A stretch of DNA of 34,878 nt from NCBI GenBank assembly GCA_902826165.1, contig CADEDV010000019.1, positions 11,634 through 46,511 on the forward strand, in the 5' to 3' direction. This stretch comes from an uncultured Bacteroidota bacterium. GTDB lineage: Bacteria; Bacteroidota; Bacteroidia; Chitinophagales; Chitinophagaceae. A program made the translations under genes and the position numbers. Below the pieces are notes generated by a model. It had not been told where the DNA came from and did no database searches. It saw nothing but the letters and a program-made list of their open reading frames with translations. The first letter of the stretch is position 1, and each line of letters starts with the position of its first letter. Positions 8,142 to 15,356 of the stretch are shown piece after piece.

Positions 8142-8989
8142 TTTTTTTGTGCTTGCCTTCTTTCCAGTACTAATGCAGTAAATAAACCAAATAATACCGA
8201 TAAGAAAGCCGTAACCGCCATGATCTCCAGCCTTCTTGGTTTATCAGCTTTAATAGCCGGTCTTGCTCTTTCAACAATCAATAAAGCCGGTGGTTTGGAA
8301 TCAACCATCAACTGGTATTCCCCGATCAGTTTTTCATATTGTGTCAGCTGACCTGTTAGTGCAGTTTGTCTTGCTACCAGTATTTCACGACCGGGGGCAT
8401 CCGCAGGTCTGTTGCGTAACAGGCTACCAATACTATCCAGTACAGCCTGTATCTTATATTGTCCTTTTTCAAGACCAGACAAGGTTGCCATATTACTTTC
8501 GCTTTTCAACCGCTGGTGCAGGGTTTGTAACCTGTCCAGCAATGTATTCGCCATTACGGCAGCCAGTTGCTTATCTGTATCCCATACTTTGATCTTTAAT
8601 TCTCCATACTCACTTTTTATAACCTGTGATCTTTTTCTTAACAGGATCGCCGTTCTCGATCTTCTCGTTGAGTCAATTCCCTTTACCTTATAATGTTTGA
8701 TAAGATTAAACTGGTCTGTCATAGCCAGGTATACTGTATCCAGTTGTGCAGTACCGATGATCATATCGAGGTCATCCGAATTTCCCAAAGCAGAATAAAG
8801 ACCTTCAATATTCTCATTAAATATCCTGGCCTTATCAGTAGAAACAGTGCTTACCGGCAAAGCGGTGGCCGTTGCTAAATATTTCCGGGGTTGCAGGAAA
8901 ACGATCAGGCCAACGGTCAGCAAGGCAAAAAAAACCACGAGACATATCTGTTTCCACCATTTAGTAATGAGATATAATAAATCTGGCAT
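8138..8989 (-). CDS. Wzz-like polysaccharide chain-length determinant
   Basis: Inner-membrane polysaccharide co-polymerase that sets the chain length of a Wzy-made glycan; 283 aa. There is one helix near the N-terminus (ICLVVFFALLTVGLIVFL), a mostly helical periplasmic domain, PARPAIKADKPRR just before the second helix (a variant of the Pro-rich PxxPxxP motif), and helix 2 (LEIMAVTAFLSVLFGLFTALVLE) near the C-terminus. There is no C-terminal tyrosine kinase domain. A TTG at 9010 would overlap the flippase stop as TTGA and add seven residues; I prefer the ATG at 8989. It is followed with a 4-base overlap by the ligase gene. Confidence 0.83.
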   Translation of the reverse strand: MPDLLYLITKWWKQICLVVFFALLTVGLIVFLQPRKYLATATALPVSTVSTDKARIFNENIEGLYSALGNSDDLDMIIGTAQLDTVYLAMTDQFNLIKHYKVKGIDSTRRSRTAILLRKRSQVIKSEYGELKIKVWDTDKQLAAVMANTLLDRLQTLHQRLKSESNMATLSGLEKGQYKIQAVLDSIGSLLRNRPADAPGREILVARQTALTGQLTQYEKLIGEYQLMVDSKPPALLIVERARPAIKADKPRRLEIMAVTAFLSVLFGLFTALVLERRQAQKK

Positions 8990-9006
8990 GTACTTCTGTT
9001 TATTTG

Positions 9007-10449
9007 TCAAAGATTGGATTTATTCAGGAAACTCAGCCATTCTGCCGGCTTTAATAATTTAGTAAACAATAGGGATAAAAAAGTAATGATCACGGCTGCT
9101 GAAATAAGTAGTACAACATTGAAACCCGCCTGGTTGCCATAGTAAAACAGCCCGGACAATAATGATGCAATCATAGTATAGATCAGCAAGGACCGGTATT
9201 GAATGGCGATATCCAGTTTTTTCTTTACCAGCACCAGCGTGGCCACGCCACAAAAGCCCTGGCTCACCAATGCAGCGATACAGCAACCTTTAGCCCCCCA
9301 CGAAGGAATCAGCAGCAGGTTGAGTACTATATTGATCAGTACGGCAATAAAAGTGATGATACAAAAATACCGGATATGACCGGTTGCAGTCAGCACTGTT
9401 CCATAAATGGCAACCAGCGAATAACCAATCAATGCCGGGATACAATACTGAATAACTGTAGTCGCATTACTGTTCCCGGAATATAAAAGGGATTGCATCC
9501 AAGGTGCCATAAAAATCGCCAGCACCGATACCCCTAAAGAAAAAGCAATTAATACATGGCGGGTAGTAAGAATTACATAGGTAATATCTTTCTTCTCACT
9601 CCATTGCTTTGCAATAAAGGGCAAGAGAAAAGAGGCAAACAAATAACCGATCATATTGGCTGCATCCAGCAACCGGTAAGCCGCTGCATAGTTACCCGCC
9701 TGCTCAGCTCCGGCTGAATGTATTCGTTCTAATAAAAAACCATCCAGCCGAAAATGAATACCCATTAACAAAACGATAAGTGCATAAGGAAATGCTGAAC
9801 GAAATATTTTGGGGAACGAGAATGATACTCCGAAGGAAAATTTTATTTCTTGCTGAACCAGTATTAAAACAGTCACCAGCACGGAGAAAGCCAGGCAACC
9901 GGTCTGTGTCCACAGAAATTTATTGATGTTCATTCCGCCTGCCACTGTTGGGAAAAAAAGAAAGATCCCACAGATAAAGATCATTAAGGATTTATCCAAA
10001 ACCGACAGCACAGCATCCGTTTTAAACCACTGCCCGGCGGTAATGATGGCACGAAAAAAAAGAAAGAAGGAAGTAAATACCTGTATCCCTATCACCGGGA
10101 TCAAGACATCCCACCTGTCAATACCACTGCTAAAGGATACCAGCAAAACAATCAGCACATAGAAAAGAGAAAACAGGAATTTTACCAGCAGGAAATACCC
10201 GGCGGAATTCTTCATGCTTTCTTCCTTAGCTGCCAGCTGGCGGTTATAAAAACTGGTAAAGCCCCAGTCCAATAAGAAACTAAAAACAATAGAAAGATTG
10301 ACCAGGGAAAAATAGTTTCCATATTCAACCGTGCCCACCACATTTTGTACCTGCCGGTCAATGGCAAATATCCAGATCGGTTTAATGACCAGGTTCAGGA
10401 TGATCAGCAAACCAAGCGAAGCGTAAAACTGTCGGGGCGTTTTTTGCAT
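9007..10449 (-). CDS. Wzx-like polysaccharide flippase (MOP superfamily)
   Basis: Moves lipid-linked oligosaccharide across the inner membrane; 480 aa with about 12-14 helices. The N-terminal half has the layout of polysaccharide transporters, with VEYGNYFSLVNLSIVFSFLLDWGFTSFYNR resembling the family's first repeat, and AGNYAAAYRLLDAANMIGYLFASFLLPFIAKQ in the second half. NIVLNLLLIPSWGAKGCCIAALVSQ matches the conserved NIxLNxxLIPxxGxxGAA region. The ATG at 10449 lies 14 bases after the Lrp stop. No initiating sugar-phosphate transferase or full glycosyltransferase set is next to it, so the locus is a minimal export module. Confidence 0.88.
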   Translation of the reverse strand: MQKTPRQFYASLGLLIILNLVIKPIWIFAIDRQVQNVVGTVEYGNYFSLVNLSIVFSFLLDWGFTSFYNRQLAAKEESMKNSAGYFLLVKFLFSLFYVLIVLLVSFSSGIDRWDVLIPVIGIQVFTSFFLFFRAIITAGQWFKTDAVLSVLDKSLMIFICGIFLFFPTVAGGMNINKFLWTQTGCLAFSVLVTVLILVQQEIKFSFGVSFSFPKIFRSAFPYALIVLLMGIHFRLDGFLLERIHSAGAEQAGNYAAAYRLLDAANMIGYLFASFLLPFIAKQWSEKKDITYVILTTRHVLIAFSLGVSVLAIFMAPWMQSLLYSGNSNATTVIQYCIPALIGYSLVAIYGTVLTATGHIRYFCIITFIAVLINIVLNLLLIPSWGAKGCCIAALVSQGFCGVATLVLVKKKLDIAIQYRSLLIYTMIASLLSGLFYYGNQAGFNVVLLISAAVIITFLSLLFTKLLKPAEWLSFLNKSNL

Positions 10450-10463
10450 CTGTTACTGGCAGG

Positions 10464-10928
10464 TTACATCACTTTTACGTTTCTGCTGAAGCTCTCTTCC
10501 AAGGAGATGAATGTCTCTGTCCGTTCAATTCCTTTTATTTTTTGCAACTGGTCATGCAGCACTGAACGAAGCTGGTTGATATCCTTGCAGACAATTTCAG
10601 CAAACATGCTGTAATTCCCGGTGGTATAATTCAACCGGACGATCTCCGGCATTTTTTGGAGCTCTTTCGCTACTGAATCATACAGTGAACTTTCTTTCAG
10701 GTAGATACCAATGAAAGCGATCACATCATAGCCCAGTTTCCGGATATCTGCATTCAATCTTGTACCTTTGACCACGCCGGCCTCCTGTAGTTTTTTAATA
10801 CGTACGTGGATGGTGCCGCCGGATACAAAGAGTTTCTTGCCAAGATCAGCATACGAGATCTCAGCGTTCTCCATCATGTGGTGAATGATCTCCAGGTCCA
10901 GTTTATCAAGATTTAATTTGCCTGCCAT
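10464..10928 (-). CDS. Lrp/AsnC-family transcriptional regulator
   Basis: Small DNA-binding regulator that usually senses amino acids, 154 aa. Residues 1-60 form the AsnC helix-turn-helix (LDLEIIHHMMENAEISYADLGKKLFVSGGTIHVRIKKLQEAGVV) and residues 70-145 the RAM effector domain (IAFIGIYLKESS, IVRLNYTTGNYSMFAEIVCKD, IERTETFISLEES). It sits 14 bases upstream of the flippase gene and may share its transcript, which is unusual company for this family. The leader upstream (10929-11010) is very AT-rich, as expected for Lrp binding, but I see no clear TAnnTTTG box there. Confidence 0.94.
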   Translation of the reverse strand: MAGKLNLDKLDLEIIHHMMENAEISYADLGKKLFVSGGTIHVRIKKLQEAGVVKGTRLNADIRKLGYDVIAFIGIYLKESSLYDSVAKELQKMPEIVRLNYTTGNYSMFAEIVCKDINQLRSVLHDQLQKIKGIERTETFISLEESFSRNVKVM

Positions 10929-11012
10929 TTTTAGTACTGATTTTTGATTTTATCCATAATATTACGCATTTAATTGAATATTTTCTATAGTTTTAAAATA
11001 ATTATTAGAAAA

Positions 11013-11045
11013 TTTGGAATCAAATGGGTTGTTTCTTTATTTTTG
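11013..11045 (+). promoter_or_regulatory. Bacteroidota promoter for the tRNA-like RNA gene
   Basis: TTTG at 11013-11016, a 21-base spacer and TATTTTTG at 11038-11045 match the -33/-7 consensus. A start near 11050 would leave a leader of about 27 bases before the tRNA-like 5' end at 11077. Confidence 0.55.
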
Positions 11046-11076
11046 ATCTATCAAGCTCTTCGAAAAGCAAACATAC

Positions 11077-11248
11077 TGTGGGGTGATGAAATTTTTGGCA
11101 GACATGCCCTCTTGTCTCGGGGGTGAGGATAACAGGATAAATATAGCATAGAGCCGCTTTTGCAGCAATGCAGGAGCGACCAGGGTCGACCACTGAACTT
11201 TGTGCTACAACTAACTGCCTCGTGGAGGTTCGATCCCTCCCCCTACAG
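11077..11248 (+). ncRNA. tRNA-like structured RNA with an approximately 100-base insert in place of the variable arm
   Basis: TGTGGGG (11077-11083) pairs with CCCTACA (11241-11247), an acceptor-like stem with one G-U. Just inside the 3' end is a perfect T arm: GGAGG, loop TTCGATC, CCTCC (11224-11240). After the 5' strand comes a leucine-tRNA-like D arm (ATG...TTGGCAGA CAT), then CCCTC-TTGTCTC-GGGGG as a possible anticodon arm. Aligned canonically the loop reads GTC with an unusual pyrimidine after it. Positions 11124-11223, normally a short variable arm, hold helices: TGAGG with CCTCG, TAGCATA with TGTGCTA, and a GCAA tetraloop hairpin. No CCA is encoded. Alternatives are a disrupted tRNA pseudogene or a novel RNA; a normal tRNA or tmRNA does not fit. 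Confidence 0.45.
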
Positions 11249-11270
11249 CTCATTTTTCTCATGTGATTTT

Positions 11271-11301
11271 AGCCTTTCCACGAACGTGGAGAGGCTTTTT
11301 T
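11271..11301 (+). terminator. Rho-independent terminator of the tRNA-like RNA gene
   Basis: AGCCTTTCCACG pairs with CGTGGAGAGGCT (12 bp with one T-G wobble; 11271-11282 and 11285-11296), followed by six T. It lies 22 bases after the RNA's 3' end and before the promoter of the lipoprotein gene, so it closes the RNA unit. Confidence 0.85.
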
Positions 11302-11308
11302 GTTTTAA

Positions 11309-11316
11309 TATCTTTG
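11309..11316 (+). promoter_or_regulatory. -7 element TATCTTTG before the lipoprotein gene
   Basis: TATCTTTGCAGG begins at 11309, just after the terminator, and fits TAnnTTTG. The ATG at 11342 would have a leader of about 20 bases. The same 12-mer precedes trmB. No good -33 TTTG is present. Confidence 0.45.
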
Positions 11317-11341
11317 CAGGGTGTTCAACCAAACCTTGTTT

Positions 11342-12487
11342 ATGAAGCACCTTTTACAATTCCTGCTCTTCAGCCTTATACTAACGGCCTGTTCACCCAC
11401 CAAACAAATTGAGAAACGCTATACACCCGATGATAAACTGGTCTTTGATCTTATAGAACGGTTAAAGAAAAACCCGAATGATGCGGAAGCGGCCAAACAA
11501 TTACCGGAAGCGTATGAACAGGCGGCAGAGGTCCGTAAAAATATTAATAGCAACACCTTCAATAACATGAATGAAGGGGATCGCTGGATCGAGATATCCA
11601 GGCAATTACTGGTGGCACAGCAATTATACAGCGAGATCAAAGGAAGCCCGGTGATCAGCAAGATCATTCCCAATCCCTGGGACCCTACTGTAAAGATCCA
11701 GGAAGCCAAACAAAAAGCAGCAGAAGAATATTATAACCAGGGACAGCAATATCTTACTTACAACAACCGGCCTTATGCCCGCAAGGCTTATGATATGTTT
11801 GTAAAAGCCAACAATGCCTATCCCAATTATAAAGATGTACGGGAAATGATACAGCAATCACAATTGCTGGCTACGATCAAAGTAGTGGTGAACCAGGTAA
11901 ACTATGATAACTATGGCTGGAACTACTGGGGCTTCAATAACGATTATCTCCAATACAAGATCATCAGGGACCTCAACAATTCTTCGTACCGGGATGTAAA
12001 GTTTTATTCCGAAGACGAAGCGAGGAGAGCCAATATCCGTCCCGACCGGATCGTGAACCTGACCTTTACTGATCTTTATATCGGGCAGTTATTCAATGAC
12101 CGGTATTCTATTGACCGCAGCAAACAAATAGAAGTAGGGCAAACCAAAACCAATCCACCACAACCTATTTATGAAACGGTAAAAGCCACGGTGTATGTCA
12201 CCCGCCGGGTATTACAAAGCCGGGCTTCCCTGGAATGCAGGATATATGACTGGGCTTCCAACCGCAATATCTTATTTGACCGCTTCCCTGATAACAACAC
12301 CTGGAAAGATGAATCGGCCCGCTATACCGGCGATAAAAGGGCCCTGGAGCAATCGGACTGGAACCTGATCAATAACAGCAGTAATATCAACCCGCCTTCC
12401 CGTAATGAATTGGCGCAACGGTTAGTTGATAATTGTTATAACCAACTGCTCTCCCGGATCAAGAACGGCGTAAGTTTTGATTATTAA
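11342..12487 (+). CDS. Outer-membrane-type lipoprotein, function unknown
   Basis: 381-aa predicted lipoprotein. The signal peptide MKHLLQFLLFSLILTAC has a lipobox (LTAC) with Cys17 as the lipidation site. I chose the ATG at 11342 over a GTG at 11321 because it starts exactly at the signal peptide. Residues about 30-180 are helical and TPR-like (DLIERLKKNPNDAEAAKQLPEAYEQA; EYYNQGQQYLTYNNRPYARKAYDMFVKANNAYPNY). The rest is a mixed domain with several Tyr/Asn-rich strands (YDNYGWNYWGFNNDYLQYKI; RASLECRIYDWASNR). I do not recognise a named family. The next gene, DUF3078, lies 38 bases downstream on the same strand, so both may act at the cell envelope. Confidence 0.85.
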   Translation: MKHLLQFLLFSLILTACSPTKQIEKRYTPDDKLVFDLIERLKKNPNDAEAAKQLPEAYEQAAEVRKNINSNTFNNMNEGDRWIEISRQLLVAQQLYSEIKGSPVISKIIPNPWDPTVKIQEAKQKAAEEYYNQGQQYLTYNNRPYARKAYDMFVKANNAYPNYKDVREMIQQSQLLATIKVVVNQVNYDNYGWNYWGFNNDYLQYKIIRDLNNSSYRDVKFYSEDEARRANIRPDRIVNLTFTDLYIGQLFNDRYSIDRSKQIEVGQTKTNPPQPIYETVKATVYVTRRVLQSRASLECRIYDWASNRNILFDRFPDNNTWKDESARYTGDKRALEQSDWNLINNSSNINPPSRNELAQRLVDNCYNQLLSRIKNGVSFDY

Positions 12488-12525
12488 TTACACAGTACTT
12501 ATCATTAACACCAAAATAAATTCGT

Positions 12526-13455
12526 ATGAGGAAAAAGATGATGCTGATAGCAGGATTGAGTTTATGCCTGCTATCCATGGCCCAGGATGAAACCGTGAAA
12601 AGTTTGAAAACCGAATCGGCTAAATCAGTAAAGAAGGACCTGGCTGATACCAGTAACAAAAGATGGAAGAAAGGAGGATTGTACAGCCTCAACGTATCAC
12701 AGGGCTCACTGAGTAACTGGGCTGCAGGGGGTGATAATTTTTCTTTATCTGTTAATTCACTGCTTAGCTTGTTTGCTTTTTATAAGAACGATAAACACAG
12801 CTGGGATAATACCTTTGATTTCAACCTGGGTTATGTGAACACCACCAGTCTCGGCAGCCGTAAGAATGATGACCGTTTTGATTTCTTATCCAAATATGGC
12901 TACGCATTAAATCCCAAGCTCAATGTATCCGGTCTCTTTAACCTGCGGTCCCAATTCTTTAAGGGCTATACTTTTCCAAATAACGTAAAGACATTTGCGT
13001 CCACCTTTATGGCGCCTGGTTATATCCTGCTGAGTCCCGGTCTTGATTATAAACCTGTAAAAGATCTTTCCATCTTTGTATCTCCTGCTACGGCCCGTTG
13101 GGTGATCGTAAGAGATACGGCTCTTGCTAACAAAGGGCTCTATGGTGTTGATCCGGGAGAAAAAAGTAAACTTGAACTCGGTGCTTTTGCCACCATCAGT
13201 TATATGAAAGAGATCAGCAAGAACATTACTTATAAAGGAAGACTTGATCTTTTTTCCAATTACAGGAACAAACCGCAAAACGTTGACCTGTTTATGTCCA
13301 ATGTGCTGAATGTAAAACTGTCCAAAGCATTATCCGCCACCTGGGGTGTTGACCTGATCTATGATGATGATGTACGGTTATTCGGACCCAACCAGCGGTC
13401 TGCCGCCCTGCAGGTAAAATCATTAGTGGGATTAGGAATATTGGTTAAGTTCTGA
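12526..13455 (+). CDS. DUF3078 family outer-membrane beta-barrel-like protein
   Basis: 309-aa exported protein of the Bacteroidota DUF3078 family. It has a signal peptide (about 1-19, ending SMAQ), then the family signature LSNWAAGGDNFSLSVNSLLSLFAFYKNDKHSWDNTFDFNLGYVNTT and RKNDDRFDFLSKYGYAL. The remainder is a run of alternating amphipathic strands ending in LVGLGILVKF, where the terminal Phe is typical of outer-membrane barrels recognised by BamA. Function is not known. It follows the lipoprotein gene and is closed by a strong terminator 20 bases after its stop. Confidence 0.88.
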   Translation: MRKKMMLIAGLSLCLLSMAQDETVKSLKTESAKSVKKDLADTSNKRWKKGGLYSLNVSQGSLSNWAAGGDNFSLSVNSLLSLFAFYKNDKHSWDNTFDFNLGYVNTTSLGSRKNDDRFDFLSKYGYALNPKLNVSGLFNLRSQFFKGYTFPNNVKTFASTFMAPGYILLSPGLDYKPVKDLSIFVSPATARWVIVRDTALANKGLYGVDPGEKSKLELGAFATISYMKEISKNITYKGRLDLFSNYRNKPQNVDLFMSNVLNVKLSKALSATWGVDLIYDDDVRLFGPNQRSAALQVKSLVGLGILVKF

Positions 13456-13475
13456 TAACCTGTTGCAACATTATA

Positions 13476-13507
13476 AAATGCCCTGTTGATCCAAACAGGG
13501 CATTTTT
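13476..13507 (+). terminator. Rho-independent terminator after the DUF3078 gene
   Basis: A perfect 12-bp stem, AAATGCCCTGTT with AACAGGGCATTT, encloses a GATCCA loop and ends in a T run. The A-rich left side means it could also act in the reverse direction. Confidence 0.9.
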
Positions 13508-13518
13508 CATTCTACGCC

Positions 13519-13526
13519 TATCTTTG
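13519..13526 (+). promoter_or_regulatory. -7 element TATCTTTG directly before trmB
   Basis: TATCTTTGCAGG (13519-13530) ends three bases before the trmB ATG at 13534. If used in the normal way the transcript would begin at or within a few bases of the start codon, so trmB would be almost leaderless. No clear -33 TTTG is present. Confidence 0.45.
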
Positions 13527-13533
13527 CAGGCGC

Positions 13534-14244
13534 ATGGGACAAAAAAAATTAGTACGATTTGCAGAACTGACCAGCTTTCCGAATGTGTTGCAGTTTCCAC
13601 AGGATATGGCTGGTAAATGGAAGGCGTTTTTTAAGAATGAGCATTCACTGACCCTGGAACTGGCCTGTGGCAAAGGAGAGTATGCAGTAGGGCTTGGCCG
13701 GATGTACCCTTCCCGCAATTTCATCGGTATTGACCTGAAAGGAAACCGCATCTGGGTGGGTGCTAAAAAGGCACTCAAAGAAAATTTAAACAATATCGCC
13801 TTTGTCCGTACCCAGATCGACCTGGTAGCCACTTATTTTGCCAAAGACGAGGTGGAAGAGATCTGGATCACCTTTCCGGATCCCCAGCTACGTTTATCAA
13901 AAGCCAAAAAAAGACTTACTCATCCTAAATTCCTTCGTTTGTATCAACAATTCCTTGTTCCCGGTGGTTTAGTACATTTGAAGACGGATAGCCCGGACCT
14001 GTACCGGTTTACCAAAACAGTGATCGGATTATATGGATGTACATTGCACCAGGATCTTGATCATGTGTACCAGCAGGAGAACGTATCGGAGGAACTGAGT
14101 ATCAAAACACATTACGAGTCCCTGGATATTGCCGGTAGTAACCGTATTCATTACCTGTGCTTTTCCTTGCCCGGAATTTTACCCGGGATCGAAAAAGACG
14201 GGGAATTAAAAAAAATTATTGAACAACATGGAGTCACTGATTGA
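13534..14244 (+). CDS. trmB: tRNA (guanine-N7-)-methyltransferase TrmB
   Basis: Methylates G46 in the variable loop of tRNAs to m7G using S-adenosylmethionine; 236 aa, the family's usual size. Visible motifs are the SAM-binding LELACGKGEY (41-50), GIDLKGNRIW, the TrmB signature WITFPDPQ, and HLKTDSPDLYRFT near the catalytic Asp. I take the ATG at 13534. The longer frame from 13486 would run through the upstream terminator and promoter. The DUF5522 gene starts inside the last 17 bases of trmB, so these two RNA-related genes are likely coupled. Confidence 0.95.
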   Translation: MGQKKLVRFAELTSFPNVLQFPQDMAGKWKAFFKNEHSLTLELACGKGEYAVGLGRMYPSRNFIGIDLKGNRIWVGAKKALKENLNNIAFVRTQIDLVATYFAKDEVEEIWITFPDPQLRLSKAKKRLTHPKFLRLYQQFLVPGGLVHLKTDSPDLYRFTKTVIGLYGCTLHQDLDHVYQQENVSEELSIKTHYESLDIAGSNRIHYLCFSLPGILPGIEKDGELKKIIEQHGVTD

Positions 14245-14416
14245 AGGCGTACATTACTACATCAATGAAGATGGATACGTGGTACTCACAGAAAAGTATC
14301 ACCTGGAAAGAGGTTATTGCTGCGGCAATGCCTGCAAACACTGCCCGTTTGATCATATCAGCGTTCCGGAATCTGACAATAGCGAAGAGCAAAGCCCGGT
14401 AAAGAAAGATTCCTGA
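14228..14416 (+). CDS. DUF5522 small cysteine-rich protein
   Basis: 62-aa protein of the DUF5522 family. The hallmark is YHLERGYCCGNACKHCPFDH, with Cys31, Cys32, Cys36 and Cys39 forming a likely metal-binding cluster, preceded by IEGVHYYINEDGYVVLTEKY. It starts at the ATG at 14228, overlapping trmB by 17 bases; an upstream TTG at 14219 is less likely. Coupling to trmB suggests a role in tRNA or translation, but the function is not established. The acidic tail after residue 45 looks disordered. Confidence 0.88.
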   Translation: MESLIEGVHYYINEDGYVVLTEKYHLERGYCCGNACKHCPFDHISVPESDNSEEQSPVKKDS

Positions 14417-14480
14417 TTTTTTTCATTTTACCTGCGGCAGGTTGAAGGAGCAGCAACATAATTTCAGTTAATTTTATCGC

Positions 14481-14870
14481 ATGCCTGCTAAGAAAAAATC
14501 ATCTGCAAAACTGAAGTCAGTAAAACCTTCCGGTAAAAGAGAGGAAAGTTTTTTTGAACTGGTCTATGAAGTGGCCCGGCAAATTCCAAAGGGAAGGGTG
14601 ACTTCCTATGGAGCGATTGCAGCTTGCTTGGGTACCAAACTTTCTGCAAGGATGGTAGGCTGGGCCATGAACGGGGCCGGCAAGGTGAAACCAAAAGTGC
14701 CGGCGCACCGGGTGGTGAACAGGAATGGTTTGCTCAGCGGAAAATATCATTTCAAAACACCGGATGCCATGGAAAATCTCTTGAAAAAAGAAGGCGTCAA
14801 AGTAAAAAATGATACCGTAGTTGATTTTGATAAAAAATTCTGGAACCCTGCTGAAGAACTGGGCTTCTGA
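14481..14870 (+). CDS. Alkyltransferase-like (ATL) protein, MGMT fold without the active cysteine
   Basis: 129-aa DNA-binding protein of the O6-alkylguanine transferase fold. The DNA-binding part IPKGRVTSYGAIAACLGTKLSARMVGWAMNG matches the MGMT C-terminal domain, and PAHRVVNRNG (74-83) replaces the PCHRV active site. Ala75 takes the place of the alkyl-accepting Cys. Proteins with this change are known to bind alkylated guanine and hand it to nucleotide excision repair without removing the alkyl group. A basic N-terminal tail (residues 2-20) could add DNA affinity. It follows DUF5522 by 64 bases that include a short ACCTGC/GCAGGT inverted repeat. Confidence 0.9.
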   Translation: MPAKKKSSAKLKSVKPSGKREESFFELVYEVARQIPKGRVTSYGAIAACLGTKLSARMVGWAMNGAGKVKPKVPAHRVVNRNGLLSGKYHFKTPDAMENLLKKEGVKVKNDTVVDFDKKFWNPAEELGF

Positions 14871-14909
14871 TTATGACAAGCAGGTGAGGCTTATTATTTT
14901 CGTACCACA

Positions 14910-15329
14910 ATGGCAACAGCAACCCCCTTTGACACACTCACCAACCGGCAAAAAGATATTTGCAGTTATGCCGGGGCTTTCGGCATACTTCTGTCTGTGA
15001 CCTGTCTTATCCAGCATATCCTGATCACCCGTACCCACTGGCTTACTTTTGTAATGCTGAGCTTTTATTTTTTTGCCGCCATGGCTTTCTTCCTGCTGGC
15101 TCTTCAAAAACATATCGCCCCGTTATTGCTCATCATCAGTACGGTATTTGCCTTTATTGCACAAGTGATCCTGATGAGACATGCCTTATTCTCTTTAGTG
15201 GTGGTATTACTGCTGCTATACCATGTAGAAGTGGTTGTTATACTATATGTGGAGCAGATACCAAAGCGGCTTAAGCTGAAGGCGCAATTACTGAGAGAAG
15301 AAAAAAGAGTCTGGGATGCAATATTATAA
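14910..15329 (+). CDS. Small four-helix membrane protein, function unknown
   Basis: 139-aa protein with four predicted membrane helices (about 20-38, 44-65, 70-88 and 92-112) and a basic, probably cytoplasmic C-terminal helix (PKRLKLKAQLLREEKRVW). I do not recognise the family. The ATG at 14910 lies 39 bases after the alkyltransferase-like gene, behind a TATTTTCG that is one mismatch from the TAnnTTTG box. Confidence 0.75.
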   Translation: MATATPFDTLTNRQKDICSYAGAFGILLSVTCLIQHILITRTHWLTFVMLSFYFFAAMAFFLLALQKHIAPLLLIISTVFAFIAQVILMRHALFSLVVVLLLLYHVEVVVILYVEQIPKRLKLKAQLLREEKRVWDAIL

Positions 15330-15356
15330 GTAATTTAAGCATTAACCTATATTACT

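Noticed and set aside
11077-11248. tmRNA (ssrA) or ordinary tRNA
   Set aside because: Too short for tmRNA, no 5' GATTCGAC-like motif and no tag frame ending ALAA. Too long for a tRNA, and the insert is shorter than known group I introns.
11020-11262. Open frame of 80 codons on the minus strand over the RNA gene
   Set aside because: Cys/Arg-rich, no start signal, and it lies antisense to a structured RNA with its own promoter and terminator.
13486-13533. Extended start for trmB
   Set aside because: The added residues would be encoded by the terminator and the promoter box.
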